DNA of 10,482 nucleotides, taken from NCBI GenBank assembly GCA_017694255.1, contig JADINC010000017.1, forward strand, positions 1-10,482, read 5' to 3'. The translations under genes and the position numbers were made by a program. This document shows, piece by piece, positions 1-7,985 of this stretch (the first letter of the stretch is position 1; each line of letters begins with the position of its first letter). This DNA is from Candidatus Enterousia avistercoris. Lineage in GTDB: Bacteria > Pseudomonadota > Alphaproteobacteria > Rs-D84. Under the pieces are notes generated by a model that saw only the letters and a program-made list of their open reading frames with translations, was not told the origin of the DNA and did no database searches.

Positions 1-260
1 CCACCGCCCCCGGCGTCGGGAAAAAGGTCGCAGAAAAAATCATTGTTGAATTAAAAAGCAAAGTTGCCACCACCACATTCAGCTTTGCGTCTGACGCGAC
101 ATCTGGCACCCTGCCCGATTTGCTGGCGGCACTGGAATCATTGGGATACCGCAGATTGGACATCGTGGATATGGCACAAAAATTGGTTGCCGCCAATCCA
201 GATGCGGATGTATCAAAACTGGTACCAATGGCATTAAAAGAAATCAGCGGGAACAAATAA
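1..260 (+). CDS. ruvA: Holliday junction branch migration protein RuvA, C-terminal part (5' end outside window)
   Basis: The reading frame enters at base 3 and runs 85 codons to TAA at 258-260. It begins with the second helix-hairpin-helix of RuvA (APGVGKKVAEKIIVELKSK), which contacts junction DNA through backbone phosphates. A short variable linker follows, then the small three-helix domain III (from about DLLAALESLGY to the end), which in known RuvA proteins binds the RuvB motor and controls its ATPase. RuvA tetramers hold Holliday junctions for RuvB-driven branch migration and RuvC cleavage. The N-terminal OB-fold and first HhH lie left of the window. The next gene is mnmE, 2 nt away; ruvB, often directly downstream of ruvA, is not here. 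The identification is firm from the HhH motif and the domain III pattern. Confidence 0.93.
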   Translation, partial: TAPGVGKKVAEKIIVELKSKVATTTFSFASDATSGTLPDLLAALESLGYRRLDIVDMAQKLVAANPDADVSKLVPMALKEISGNK

Positions 261-262
261 AA

Positions 263-1573
263 ATGAACAATAACGAAACAATTTTTGCGCTCTCATCAGG
301 CCACGGAAAATCGGGTGTGGCCGTCATACGTGTATCGGGCGACGATTTACGCGATTTATTTTTACGCATAACAAACCGCAAATCCGCTGATGCGCGACAC
401 GCATATTTTACAAATTTTCGCGACACATCTGGCGATTTAATTGACCAGGTTATTGCCGTATATTTTGCCGCGCCGCATTCATTCACCGGAACTGATATTA
501 TCGAAATACATTCCCACGGGGCGCCGGCGGTGGTGGAAAAGGTATTTGAATATTTGCACGACAACGGCGCCCGCATGGCACAGCCAGGCGAATTTTCACG
601 TCGCGCGTTTTATAATAATAAAATGGATCTGGCGGATGTGGACGGACTGGCGGCACTGTTAGACGCACAAACCGACGCCCAACGGCGCAGCGCACTGCAA
701 TCAATGATGGGCGGTGACAGTGAAATATATAACAACTGGCGCGCCCAGATGATTGAAATTTCTGCATACGCGGCGGCAATGCTGGATTATGCAGACGATG
801 AATTACCCGCAAACATTGGAAAAACAATCCGCGAAAAAACAAAAAAATTATACGACGAAATCAGCATGGCCATTTCGCGCTATGCGGCGGTTCGCGCTAT
901 CCGCGGCGGTTTTAATGTGGCACTGGTTGGAAAAACAAATGTCGGAAAATCATCACTGTTCAATGCAATTTTGGGCGCAAATCGCGCAATTGTATCCGAC
1001 ACCCCCGGCACCACGCGCGACGTCGTTTCCGCCACAATTGATATGGGCGGATACATGGTGAATTTATCAGACACTGCCGGCATTCGTCGCGCCACAGATG
1101 CGGTTGAAAAAATTGGTATTGAACGCACAAAATCTGAAATAGAAAACGCAGATATTATAATAAATGTACAAAGTGCGAAAAACAAAATCAAAATCCCGCC
1201 CCACCGATCCGCAAATGAAATATATGTAGTAAACAAATCAGACACATGCACCGACACACATCTGCGCGGGATAATATACACATCTGCCAAGACGGGCGAC
1301 GGGATAAAAAAACTGATTACCGCAATAAATAAAAAAATCGAACAAATTGCGGCGACCGCCGAACACGGTGTCGCTGTCAATGCCCGCACCCGCGAATTAT
1401 TAACTGACGCCGCAACAGAATTAAAATCTGCACTGGATGCGCCAGTGGAAAATTATGATATATTTTCCGAACATACCCGCCGCGCCGCCGATGCCATTGG
1501 CCGAATACTGGGGACAATCACCGCGGCCGATGTTCTGGACGCAACATTTTCACAACTGTGCCTGGGAAAGTAA
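263..1573 (+). CDS. mnmE: tRNA uridine-5-carboxymethylaminomethyl(34) synthesis GTPase MnmE
   Basis: MnmE works with MnmG (GidA) to install the cmnm5 group on wobble uridine 34 of certain tRNAs, using GTP and a folate C1 unit. Visible regions in this 436-aa protein: the N-terminal folate-binding domain (residues about 1-118, starting TIFALSSGHGKSGVAVIRVSG), a helical domain with the conserved NNKMDLADVDGLAALLDA stretch (118-135), and an inserted G domain. G-domain motifs are G1 GKTNVGKS (223-230), the G2 region GTTRD (249-253), G3 DTAG (270-273) and G4 NKSD (324-327). The C-terminal CLGK (433-436) matches the family's C-[IL]-G-K tail with its catalytic Cys. The protein is somewhat short (E. 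coli 454 aa); the segment between G3 and G4 is condensed. ATG lies 2 nt after the ruvA stop with no strong Shine-Dalgarno, so translational coupling to ruvA is likely. Confidence 0.97.
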   Translation: MNNNETIFALSSGHGKSGVAVIRVSGDDLRDLFLRITNRKSADARHAYFTNFRDTSGDLIDQVIAVYFAAPHSFTGTDIIEIHSHGAPAVVEKVFEYLHDNGARMAQPGEFSRRAFYNNKMDLADVDGLAALLDAQTDAQRRSALQSMMGGDSEIYNNWRAQMIEISAYAAAMLDYADDELPANIGKTIREKTKKLYDEISMAISRYAAVRAIRGGFNVALVGKTNVGKSSLFNAILGANRAIVSDTPGTTRDVVSATIDMGGYMVNLSDTAGIRRATDAVEKIGIERTKSEIENADIIINVQSAKNKIKIPPHRSANEIYVVNKSDTCTDTHLRGIIYTSAKTGDGIKKLITAINKKIEQIAATAEHGVAVNARTRELLTDAATELKSALDAPVENYDIFSEHTRRAADAIGRILGTITAADVLDATFSQLCLGK

Positions 1574-1591
1574 TTTATCAACTCTGTCAAA

Positions 1592-1619
1592 TATCGTATT
1601 ATTTTTACGATAATTTTTA
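1592..1619 (+). terminator. Weak AT-rich hairpin with T-run after mnmE
   Basis: TATCGTA (1592-1598) and TACGATA (1606-1612) form a 7-bp stem with a 7-nt loop, followed by ATTTTTAT. It lies 18 nt after the mnmE stop and has the shape of an intrinsic terminator, but the stem has only two G-C pairs. The stronger hairpin at 1674-1706 is the more likely main terminator. Confidence 0.35.
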
Positions 1620-1673
1620 TAAAGTTATCAAAACGCTTTAACTAAATAATTTTCGTTCCACGGACCAAGACCA

Positions 1674-1706
1674 AAAAAATCCCCGGAATAAAACCGGGGA
1701 TTTTTT
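1674..1706. terminator. Strong bidirectional intrinsic terminator between convergent mnmE and acyl-CoA ligase genes
   Basis: AAAAAATCCCCGG (1674-1686) pairs perfectly over 13 bp with CCGGGGATTTTTT (1694-1706) around a 7-nt loop. The GC core flanked by A-tract and T-tract makes it work in both directions, ending mnmE transcripts (+) and acyl-CoA ligase transcripts (-). Its right arm overlaps the ligase stop codon (TTA at 1705-1707 on the plus strand). Confidence 0.9.
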
Positions 1707-3285
1707 ATTCGTGCCGAATTGGATATTTGCCCTCCATCAAATTCTGGCGCACAACATGGTGTTTAACCTTTTGTGTGCTGGTGGTGGGTAAATCTTCGGT
1801 TGTCATGGCAAAATGCGTCACCCATTTGTATGATGCAACTTTTTTATTTGCCTGGGCAATAGCATTTCCCAATTTTTCCAGCGTCATATCCGGTTCGACA
1901 CTGAACACACCATATGTCACGGTTTTATTTTTAACCCGATGTTCAAACACTGCAACATTCTTGACCCCGGGTATTTCCATAAACAACGCCTCTAATTCAT
2001 CAGGATAGACATTTTTCCCAGAATCCAGAACGATAACCTGTTTTTTACGACCGGCAAAGTGCAATTCGCCGTTTTTATCCATCGACACCATATCCCCGGT
2101 ATTAAAAAACCCGCGTTCATCGAACACTTCATTATTAACCGCCTGGTTATTCAAATACCCACCAAACACCTGGTGTCCACGCACCCACAGAACACCAATG
2201 CCATCTTCGTTCTTATCACGAATTTCGCATTCATTATTTGTGGTCGGTCCCCCAAACGCAAATGGTAAACGTTTTTTTGTTGGCTTTGAAATACAGATTG
2301 GCCCAACTGTTTCCGTCAACCCATACCCCTGAATAAACGTCAGCCCCAACCGTTCATAGAATGTTTCAACCTCTGGCTTGGTCGCGGCACCACCTGCGAT
2401 TAACAGTTTTGCGCGTCCACCAAACACGGCCAGAACAGGTTCTTGGACTTTCTTTACCAATTTACCCAGTCCAATTTTTTGCAATACCTTGCCATATTTC
2501 AGGACAATTGATACCAGCCACCATTTATGCTGGGATTTAATATTTTCGATAATACGATTCCGCAACACTTCCCACAGACGTGGCACCGCCGGTATAACAT
2601 GCGGGCGATATTCTTTAAAATCCGCCATAATTTCTTTGGGGTTAATGCTGGGCTGTAATAAAACGCCGGCCCCATAGTGCAATGTTGCCAACAATTCGAC
2701 CGCAAACCCAAAGATATGATACATGGGCAAGAATCCATACATAATGAATCCCGGCTTAATCCACTGGTGCATGTCTTCCAATGAATTAGAACATTCTATC
2801 AGATTAAAATGCGTCAGCGGTACAACCTTTGGCGTACCGGTTGACCCAGATGTAAATGACATCGTTGCCGTATCCATAGATTCAACCTTGGCCGGTTTTA
2901 ATTTTGGATCAGCCTTGCCATCTTTTTTGGTAATATCATAGAACTTAAAATTCTTGGTCTTGTAAAAGAATGATTTTTCTGCACATACCAAATGGCAGTT
3001 TGTTGTTGCTGTCATATTATCATATTCAAATGGCGTCAGATTCGTATCCAGCAACAATGCCACTCCACCCAGATACCATATCGCAAACAGTGTTATCGGA
3101 AATTCTGGGATATTATGCGCCAACACCCCAACGACATCACCATGCTTTACACCCGCATCACGCAATGACGTGGCGCGTGCGCGAACCAAATCAATAAATC
3201 CAGTAAACGTTACTTTTTCACGTACCAGAAACAAATTGTCTGGATATTGGGCCGCAGTCCGTTCCAGCAATTGATACATATTCAT
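1705..3285 (-). CDS. AMP-forming fatty acyl-CoA/acyl-ACP synthetase-like protein (ANL superfamily)
   Basis: This 526-aa protein belongs to the adenylate-forming ANL superfamily, which activates a carboxylate with ATP to an acyl-AMP and passes it to CoA or a carrier protein. Visible motifs: the phosphate-binding loop TSGSTGTPK (145-153), GYGLTET (320-326), the TGD of the A7 motif (396-398), the hinge and A8 region AGRKKQVIVLDSGKNVYPDE (411-430), and the A10 region PTTSTQK (500-506), where Lys506 fits the catalytic lysine although the usual preceding Gly is Gln. The architecture resembles long-chain fatty-acid-CoA ligases (FadD type), but the substrate cannot be read from sequence. The N-terminus is compact, with no membrane segment seen. 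The start is supported by AAGGGA (minus strand, 3300-3295) nine bases before ATG and by a good upstream promoter. The gene is monocistronic with no lipid genes nearby. Family is sure, substrate is not. Confidence 0.9.
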   Translation of the reverse strand: MNMYQLLERTAAQYPDNLFLVREKVTFTGFIDLVRARATSLRDAGVKHGDVVGVLAHNIPEFPITLFAIWYLGGVALLLDTNLTPFEYDNMTATTNCHLVCAEKSFFYKTKNFKFYDITKKDGKADPKLKPAKVESMDTATMSFTSGSTGTPKVVPLTHFNLIECSNSLEDMHQWIKPGFIMYGFLPMYHIFGFAVELLATLHYGAGVLLQPSINPKEIMADFKEYRPHVIPAVPRLWEVLRNRIIENIKSQHKWWLVSIVLKYGKVLQKIGLGKLVKKVQEPVLAVFGGRAKLLIAGGAATKPEVETFYERLGLTFIQGYGLTETVGPICISKPTKKRLPFAFGGPTTNNECEIRDKNEDGIGVLWVRGHQVFGGYLNNQAVNNEVFDERGFFNTGDMVSMDKNGELHFAGRKKQVIVLDSGKNVYPDELEALFMEIPGVKNVAVFEHRVKNKTVTYGVFSVEPDMTLEKLGNAIAQANKKVASYKWVTHFAMTTEDLPTTSTQKVKHHVVRQNLMEGKYPIRHE

Positions 3286-3325
3286 AGTAAAAAATCCCTT
3301 GTGTTTTTTATATTGGACAGACTAT

Positions 3326-3354
3326 ATTATAACCACCAAGGAAAAGATTGCAAA
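3326..3354 (-). promoter_or_regulatory. Putative sigma70-type promoter for the acyl-CoA ligase gene
   Basis: On the minus strand TTTGCA (3354-3349) is followed after 17 bases by a perfect TATAAT (3331-3326). Transcription would start near 3319, giving a leader of about 33 nt with the Shine-Dalgarno AAGGGA at 3300-3295. The -35 box abuts the exonuclease III start codon, so the two divergent genes share this short AT-rich region. The plus strand has a less convincing TATATT (3323-3328) that may serve the exonuclease gene. Confidence 0.6.
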
Positions 3355-3355
3355 T

Positions 3356-4126
3356 ATGAAAATACTAACACTGAACATTAACTCTATCCGCGCGCACGTG
3401 GAAAGTTTTATTGATATATTGCGTACTGGCACATATGACACCATTTTGGTCCAGGAATTAAAGGTTGAAACCGCCGGTTTTCCCCATAATCTGTTTGATG
3501 AATATGGATATAATGTAAAGGTTTTTGGCCAAAAATCATGGAATGGCGTTGCGACATTTTCAAAATATTCTATCGAAGATACAACCATCGGCATGCCGAA
3601 TTATTCTGACCCAAACGCCCGATTTATCGAATGCGTTATTGACGGACGTCTGCGTGTAATAAACGTCTATATGCCGAACGGCGATACGGTTGATTCTGCA
3701 AAATTCCCATATAAACTGGAATGGATGCGTGCATTTACAAACCATATTGCCCAGTATACAAATTCACCCGAACCTGTAATTATTGGCGGGGATTATAACG
3801 TTGCATTAACTGATGCCGATGTATGGAAACCATCAAATTATGTCGGCATTGCAATTGCGGCGCCCGCGGCGCGCGAAATCATGCAATCGTGGCTGAATGC
3901 TGGCTGGACCGATGTATGGCGCAAAATGCACCCCGATACAATTGATTACACATGGTACGGATACCGTGGTGGTGACACAATTGGCAAAAAACAAGGACTG
4001 CGTCTGGATTATTTCATGGCCAACCCGGCGGCGATGCAATTGGTCAAATCATGCGAAATTGATATCAACCCACGCATGGCACCAAAACCAACCGATCATT
4101 GCGGACTGGTACTGGAACTAGATTAA
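3356..4126 (+). CDS. xth: Exodeoxyribonuclease III family AP endonuclease
   Basis: This is a 256-aa Mg-dependent endonuclease/exonuclease/phosphatase-fold enzyme. Family members cleave DNA 5' of abasic sites in base-excision repair and degrade 3' ends. The catalytic set is visible: Asn7 (LNINSIRA), Glu34 (VQELK), Tyr105 (VINVYMPNG), Asp146 and Asn148 (GGDYNVA), Asp218 (LRLDYF), and Asp247-His248 (KPTDHCG). These correspond to E. coli XthA residues Asn7, Glu34, Tyr109, Asp151, Asn153, Asp229, Asp258 and His259. It is slightly shorter than E. coli XthA (268 aa). An in-frame ATG 57 bases upstream (3299) would add 19 residues (beginning MCFLYWTDYI) not expected in this fold, so I chose 3356, where MKILTLNIN matches the family N-terminus; AAGGA at 3338-3342 is a somewhat distant Shine-Dalgarno. 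The stop overlaps that of convergent addB. Confidence 0.94.
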   Translation: MKILTLNINSIRAHVESFIDILRTGTYDTILVQELKVETAGFPHNLFDEYGYNVKVFGQKSWNGVATFSKYSIEDTTIGMPNYSDPNARFIECVIDGRLRVINVYMPNGDTVDSAKFPYKLEWMRAFTNHIAQYTNSPEPVIIGGDYNVALTDADVWKPSNYVGIAIAAPAAREIMQSWLNAGWTDVWRKMHPDTIDYTWYGYRGGDTIGKKQGLRLDYFMANPAAMQLVKSCEIDINPRMAPKPTDHCGLVLELD

Positions 4127-6630
4127 TCATCACACCGGGCCAGATCATCGTAAACCTTGTATTTTCTGTCGCGCGTTTGGTGGTACTCATACCCCGCCTC
4201 ACCCGCAGAATACATATTGACCAGTTCTGTTGTTTTATCAACAGCCGCGCGAATCATATCTGCGGTCGTATCTGCATCGTATTCTATCGGTCGCACATCG
4301 CCACTTTTTAATTGCAAGAATAACATAACCGGTGTTTTTGATTTTTCTGTTGTACGAATTGGGAACCCGCCAGATTGTAATATATACGCCTCTAATGGTA
4401 ATTGTGGCATTGTCCCATCCAACAATTGTGCGCGTGTTGGTGGCAAACCTGTTTTAATATCCAACACACCACCGTCCCACACCCTGTCTGCCCGCGCCCG
4501 AATATTCCGTCCTGCGATATTTACCACGCCCCCAATTTCTGGCACAGAATTTTTCAGCACCGTTAATTCATTCGCGACCACTGGGGCAATTTCCAAAAAC
4601 CGTCGATGCCAGAAATGAAACATCACACTGCCCGGCCCCAGAATTTTCAATGCCGCCGTATCCATTTCACGCACCAGCGCATCTGGCGACCAATCGCGCG
4701 CATGTTCAATAACCGCATGCACCAGATTTCCAAAATGCCGTGCATCTGGTGCCACCCAATAATCATCACGCACCTGCAAACGCAATATATGCCGCACATA
4801 GAACGCATACGGATTATGTATCAACATTTCCAGTTCCGTTACATACACATCCGACCAATCCGCCGGTGGTGTTGGCACCGAATAATCCAGTGCCACCGGC
4901 GCGACCACATCGCGTCCCCGCACCGCTGCCAAAATATCATTTGCCACATCTGTATCATATGCGCCCGCACGTGCCATAACGCGCGACAAAAACCGCGATT
5001 GCGTTGTCTGGACCCCACCAGAAATTCGACTGCGCGTCCAATACACATCCGCCCCACAAGACAGATTCATAAAATCCAACGCCTGTAAAGACACCTTTCT
5101 ATCTGGGGACGGCAATCCTATTTTTTCTGCTAAATCACGTGGCAACCATGCGTTTTCATATCCGCGTGCTGGAAACATCCCATCATTCAGTCCTGTTAAT
5201 ATAACAACATCTGCCGTCTGCATACGCGATTCTATTGTTCCCAAAACACATACCTGGGCCGCGTTATTCATCGGGCGCCGAATTGCGACCCCAGAAATCG
5301 CATCTGCCAAAAACGCGCGCGCATCATTTAAATCCAATACTAAACCTGTGGCGGCCACGCAGTCTGACAAATCAGCAATTGCGCGCCATACCTGGACAGA
5401 ATCAGCATCATCCAGATTAAACGCCGGCCTAAAATCTATTTCGCCCCCATCGACCATATGCACAATCGTTCGCATTAAATCATGCCCACAACGTGCATAC
5501 AGCAAATCAAACATCGCCGCATTATCACGTTCTATCCAATCATCAAACACATTCAGTATTGCCCGCCCCACGTTTGTCATTGTCCCAGGCCGCGCACTTG
5601 AAAAATCTGCATCTATGCCGCGTGCCGCGAACGCCATATCAATACGCTGATTTCCGGCGGCATCAGGCGTGATAACCAAAACAGACTTGTTATCTTTTAA
5701 ACTGCGTACAGCAATTTCTGCAACAACATTTGCCTCTTCACTTTCGCGCATACATTCAATTAAATGACAATGCCCAATTGCCCCCGACAAATCACGCCGC
5801 CCCGTATCATTACTGAACGCCCAGTTCATAAATTCAATTGCACTGCTGCCAACATCTATGAGCAATACATCAGAAACATCACATCCTATGCGTTTTAGAA
5901 ACTTATATTCCGAATTATACGAATTAGTATTTAAATCAAAATCATCTGACACACCATCTATATGCCCCGACAGTATAATTCGCCCGTGTGGCGCGCCAGC
6001 AATTGCCACCATTAAATCTGCGGTTGCCGGCACACTGGCGGTTGACCCGCAAACAATAACGCATTTATAAAGATTGATTTTATCAATCCATGCACGTATA
6101 TCTGCATTTCGTTGTTGTGCCACAGTCAATTGCCCTGATGAAAACCCACGCATTGCCCGCGTCATTATTTGCAACAATTGCGCTTTGTGCTGGAAATGCG
6201 CGGCATACTTTTCATCAACCAACTGTGTCCAGTCTATATCCGCGGCATTTATTCCTTCGTTTTCCAGATAATCCTGGACACGCAGCAAATCATGCGCCAC
6301 CGGCAACGCCGTTGAAATATTTCCCACACTGGCATCTGCGGCCAGTAATTTCGCCATTGCGACCACACGCATAGTATTTGATATAACATCCGTTGACGAT
6401 GAATCTGTATCTTCATCATCACCTTCGCCCAATGCAACCAATCGTGGCAAAATAATACTGTGCCCCGCGCGCTGAACCAAGTATTCTTCAACCGTGCGCA
6501 CGGCACGCCGGCTGGGCAAAAAAATCAACATATCCCCCAGCGCAACATTTGCATCATCAATAACACGCCCCAGCGCATCTAGCATACGTGCTGGATTTGT
6601 CGCATAAAAGATATTTTTATTTAATGCCAA
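4123..6630 (-). CDS. addB: Double-strand break repair protein AddB (alphaproteobacterial type)
   Basis: AddB is the partner of the helicase-nuclease AddA in the AddAB complex, which resects double-strand breaks and loads RecA (role of RecBCD in E. coli). The 835-aa product has the inactivated helicase-like N-terminal part (FYATNPARM at 8-16; LIFLPSRRAVRTVEEYL; LPRLVALGEGDDED) and a C-terminal RecB-family nuclease: His638 (FGNLVHAVIE), Asp715 (ARADRVWDGG), Asp724-Ile-Lys726 (GVLDIKTG) and PQLPLEAY (742-749). These cover the expected catalytic residues, so the nuclease looks intact. The four-Cys iron-sulfur cluster of Bacillus AddB is absent; the tail has a single Cys. Alphaproteobacterial AddB proteins are often near 1000 aa, so this one is short. 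Translation seems to start at TTG (6630-6628), preceded by CAGGG inside engB, overlapping engB by 14 nt. addA, often adjacent, is not in the window. Confidence 0.88.
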   Translation of the reverse strand: MALNKNIFYATNPARMLDALGRVIDDANVALGDMLIFLPSRRAVRTVEEYLVQRAGHSIILPRLVALGEGDDEDTDSSSTDVISNTMRVVAMAKLLAADASVGNISTALPVAHDLLRVQDYLENEGINAADIDWTQLVDEKYAAHFQHKAQLLQIMTRAMRGFSSGQLTVAQQRNADIRAWIDKINLYKCVIVCGSTASVPATADLMVAIAGAPHGRIILSGHIDGVSDDFDLNTNSYNSEYKFLKRIGCDVSDVLLIDVGSSAIEFMNWAFSNDTGRRDLSGAIGHCHLIECMRESEEANVVAEIAVRSLKDNKSVLVITPDAAGNQRIDMAFAARGIDADFSSARPGTMTNVGRAILNVFDDWIERDNAAMFDLLYARCGHDLMRTIVHMVDGGEIDFRPAFNLDDADSVQVWRAIADLSDCVAATGLVLDLNDARAFLADAISGVAIRRPMNNAAQVCVLGTIESRMQTADVVILTGLNDGMFPARGYENAWLPRDLAEKIGLPSPDRKVSLQALDFMNLSCGADVYWTRSRISGGVQTTQSRFLSRVMARAGAYDTDVANDILAAVRGRDVVAPVALDYSVPTPPADWSDVYVTELEMLIHNPYAFYVRHILRLQVRDDYWVAPDARHFGNLVHAVIEHARDWSPDALVREMDTAALKILGPGSVMFHFWHRRFLEIAPVVANELTVLKNSVPEIGGVVNIAGRNIRARADRVWDGGVLDIKTGLPPTRAQLLDGTMPQLPLEAYILQSGGFPIRTTEKSKTPVMLFLQLKSGDVRPIEYDADTTADMIRAAVDKTTELVNMYSAGEAGYEYHQTRDRKYKVYDDLARCDD

Positions 6631-7171
6631 TTATCGCCCTGATGGGGTCCAGCCCCGTTTTCTTTTCCGCCGATGTTTCCAGTATTTCTGGTATCATCGC
6701 CGGATGCGCGGCATGATTAATTTGTATCTGGTCATGTTCGCGCACACGTTTGTCTTTTTTAGTATACACAATCTGGTATGCGATACCATTTGCATCGCAA
6801 AAATCCATTAAATCCATATCTGCCGGTCGCGCACCAATTCGCGAATCAACCAATATGAACAGTCTTCTTAATTGCCCACGCGTTATTAAATATTCTTCCA
6901 ACCGTTTCAGCCATCGCAATGCATCTGTGCGCGATACACGTGCATACCCATAGCCTGGCAAATCAACAATCATTACCCTGTCATCAACATTAAACAGATT
7001 CAGTGATTGCGTACGTCCCGGGGTGTTTGATGTACGCGCCACATTTGCCCCAACAACCGCATTTATCAGCGACGATTTTCCAACATTACTGCGCCCGACA
7101 AACGCATATTCCGGGAATTGAGTTTTCGGCAAACCCGCAACAGTTTCAAAACTGCCGACAAATTTAATCAT
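6617..7171 (-). CDS. engB: Ribosome biogenesis GTP-binding protein EngB (YihA/YsxC)
   Basis: EngB is an essential small GTPase acting in 50S ribosomal subunit assembly. All GTPase motifs are visible (numbering from the upstream ATG at 7183): G1 GRSNVGKSS (30-38), the G2 region TPGRTQ (54-59), G3 DLPG with the family-typical GYGYARVS following (74-83), G4 TKKDK (141-145) and G5 SAEKKTG (171-177). Two in-frame ATGs compete. The upstream one at 7183 (188 aa) has no Shine-Dalgarno; the one at 7171 (184 aa, MIKFVGSFETV) is preceded by GGGGG with 5-nt spacing, so I prefer it. The gene overlaps the end of rsmI by 8 nt (20 nt from the upstream ATG) and its own end overlaps addB, so the three are likely cotranscribed and translationally coupled. 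Confidence 0.95.
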   Translation of the reverse strand: MIKFVGSFETVAGLPKTQFPEYAFVGRSNVGKSSLINAVVGANVARTSNTPGRTQSLNLFNVDDRVMIVDLPGYGYARVSRTDALRWLKRLEEYLITRGQLRRLFILVDSRIGARPADMDLMDFCDANGIAYQIVYTKKDKRVREHDQIQINHAAHPAMIPEILETSAEKKTGLDPIRAIIGIK

Positions 7172-7964
7172 CCCCACCCCCATGATTTAACATACGTTTA
7201 TATGCCTCTTTCTTAGATATTCCTGCACGCTGGGCCAAATCCGCCGCCGCCGCTTTTGTAGATTCCCGGGCGATATCATTTATAATTTCTGTAATTTCAC
7301 TGTCCGTCATTTTTTTATCTGGCGCCGGCGCAACGACAATAACAATTTCACCACGCGGGGCGTCTATATGCATTAAATCCGCGGGATAACCGATAATAGT
7401 TTCTTCATGAATTTTTGTAATTTCCCGTACGATTGCAATTTGTCGTTCTGGCATAACCCGTGCCAACGCCGCAATTGTATTCATAATGCGATTTGGACTT
7501 TCATAATAAATAATAGTATGACGAATTTTATTATCATCACGCAATTTTTTTTCATCAAAAAAACCACAGAACGTAAACCTGTCTGTTGGGAATCCCGATA
7601 ATACCAACGCAGCCATCGCCGCCACAGGCCCCGGCACAACATAAACCGGCACCCCCGCCGCGCGCGCAGCCCGCACCAGTCGAAATCCCGGATCACTAAT
7701 TCCTGGCATCCCCGCATCAGACACCGCGGCAATTGACGCCCCCGATTGCAGTTTTTCAATTAATTCTGGGACAACATCCCGTTCATTATGCTCATGACAT
7801 GACACGCGTGGTGTTTTGATATCAAAATGCGTGGCCAATTTAGCAAAAACCCGCGTATCTTCGGCCGCGATTAAATCTGCATCACGCAAAACATCTATTG
7901 CGCGCGGCGACATATCAGACAAATTTCCAATTGGCGTTCCAACAATGTACAACCCCGTTTGCAT
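7164..7964 (-). CDS. rsmI: 16S rRNA (cytidine1402-2'-O)-methyltransferase RsmI
   Basis: RsmI adds the 2'-O-methyl group to C1402 in the decoding centre of 16S rRNA, using SAM. The 266-aa protein has the tetrapyrrole-methylase-like fold with the full family pattern: GTPIGNL (9-15), AEDTR (34-38), HEHNE (57-61), VSDAGMPGISDPG (81-93), PGPVA (111-115), SGFPTDRF (123-130), YYESPNRI (153-160), REITKIHEE (180-188) and RGE (204-206). The short C-terminal helical domain (about 219-266, including AADLAQRAGISKKEAYKRML) is also present. The start is well supported by AAAGGA (minus strand, 7976-7971) six bases before ATG. It heads the leftward rsmI-engB-addB cluster and is divergent from the LppC-like gene, an arrangement that matches yraL/yraM (rsmI/lpoA) in E. 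coli. Confidence 0.97.
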   Translation of the reverse strand: MQTGLYIVGTPIGNLSDMSPRAIDVLRDADLIAAEDTRVFAKLATHFDIKTPRVSCHEHNERDVVPELIEKLQSGASIAAVSDAGMPGISDPGFRLVRAARAAGVPVYVVPGPVAAMAALVLSGFPTDRFTFCGFFDEKKLRDDNKIRHTIIYYESPNRIMNTIAALARVMPERQIAIVREITKIHEETIIGYPADLMHIDAPRGEIVIVVAPAPDKKMTDSEITEIINDIARESTKAAAADLAQRAGISKKEAYKRMLNHGGGDD

Positions 7965-7985
7965 TCACAATCCTTTTATAGTAAA

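Noticed and set aside
880..1389. 169-codon open frame on the minus strand inside mnmE
   Set aside because: It is fully antisense to conserved G-domain coding sequence, and its translation shows no recognisable domain. It is a frame shadow.
3299..3355. 19-codon N-terminal extension of the exonuclease III gene
   Set aside because: The family N-terminus begins at MKILTLNIN; the extension covers the promoter region and has no match to the fold.
4157..5088. Two plus-strand open frames of about 150-160 codons across the 3' part of addB
   Set aside because: They lie opposite the conserved AddB nuclease domain; the second translates to a His/Arg/Ile-rich composition typical of antisense frames.
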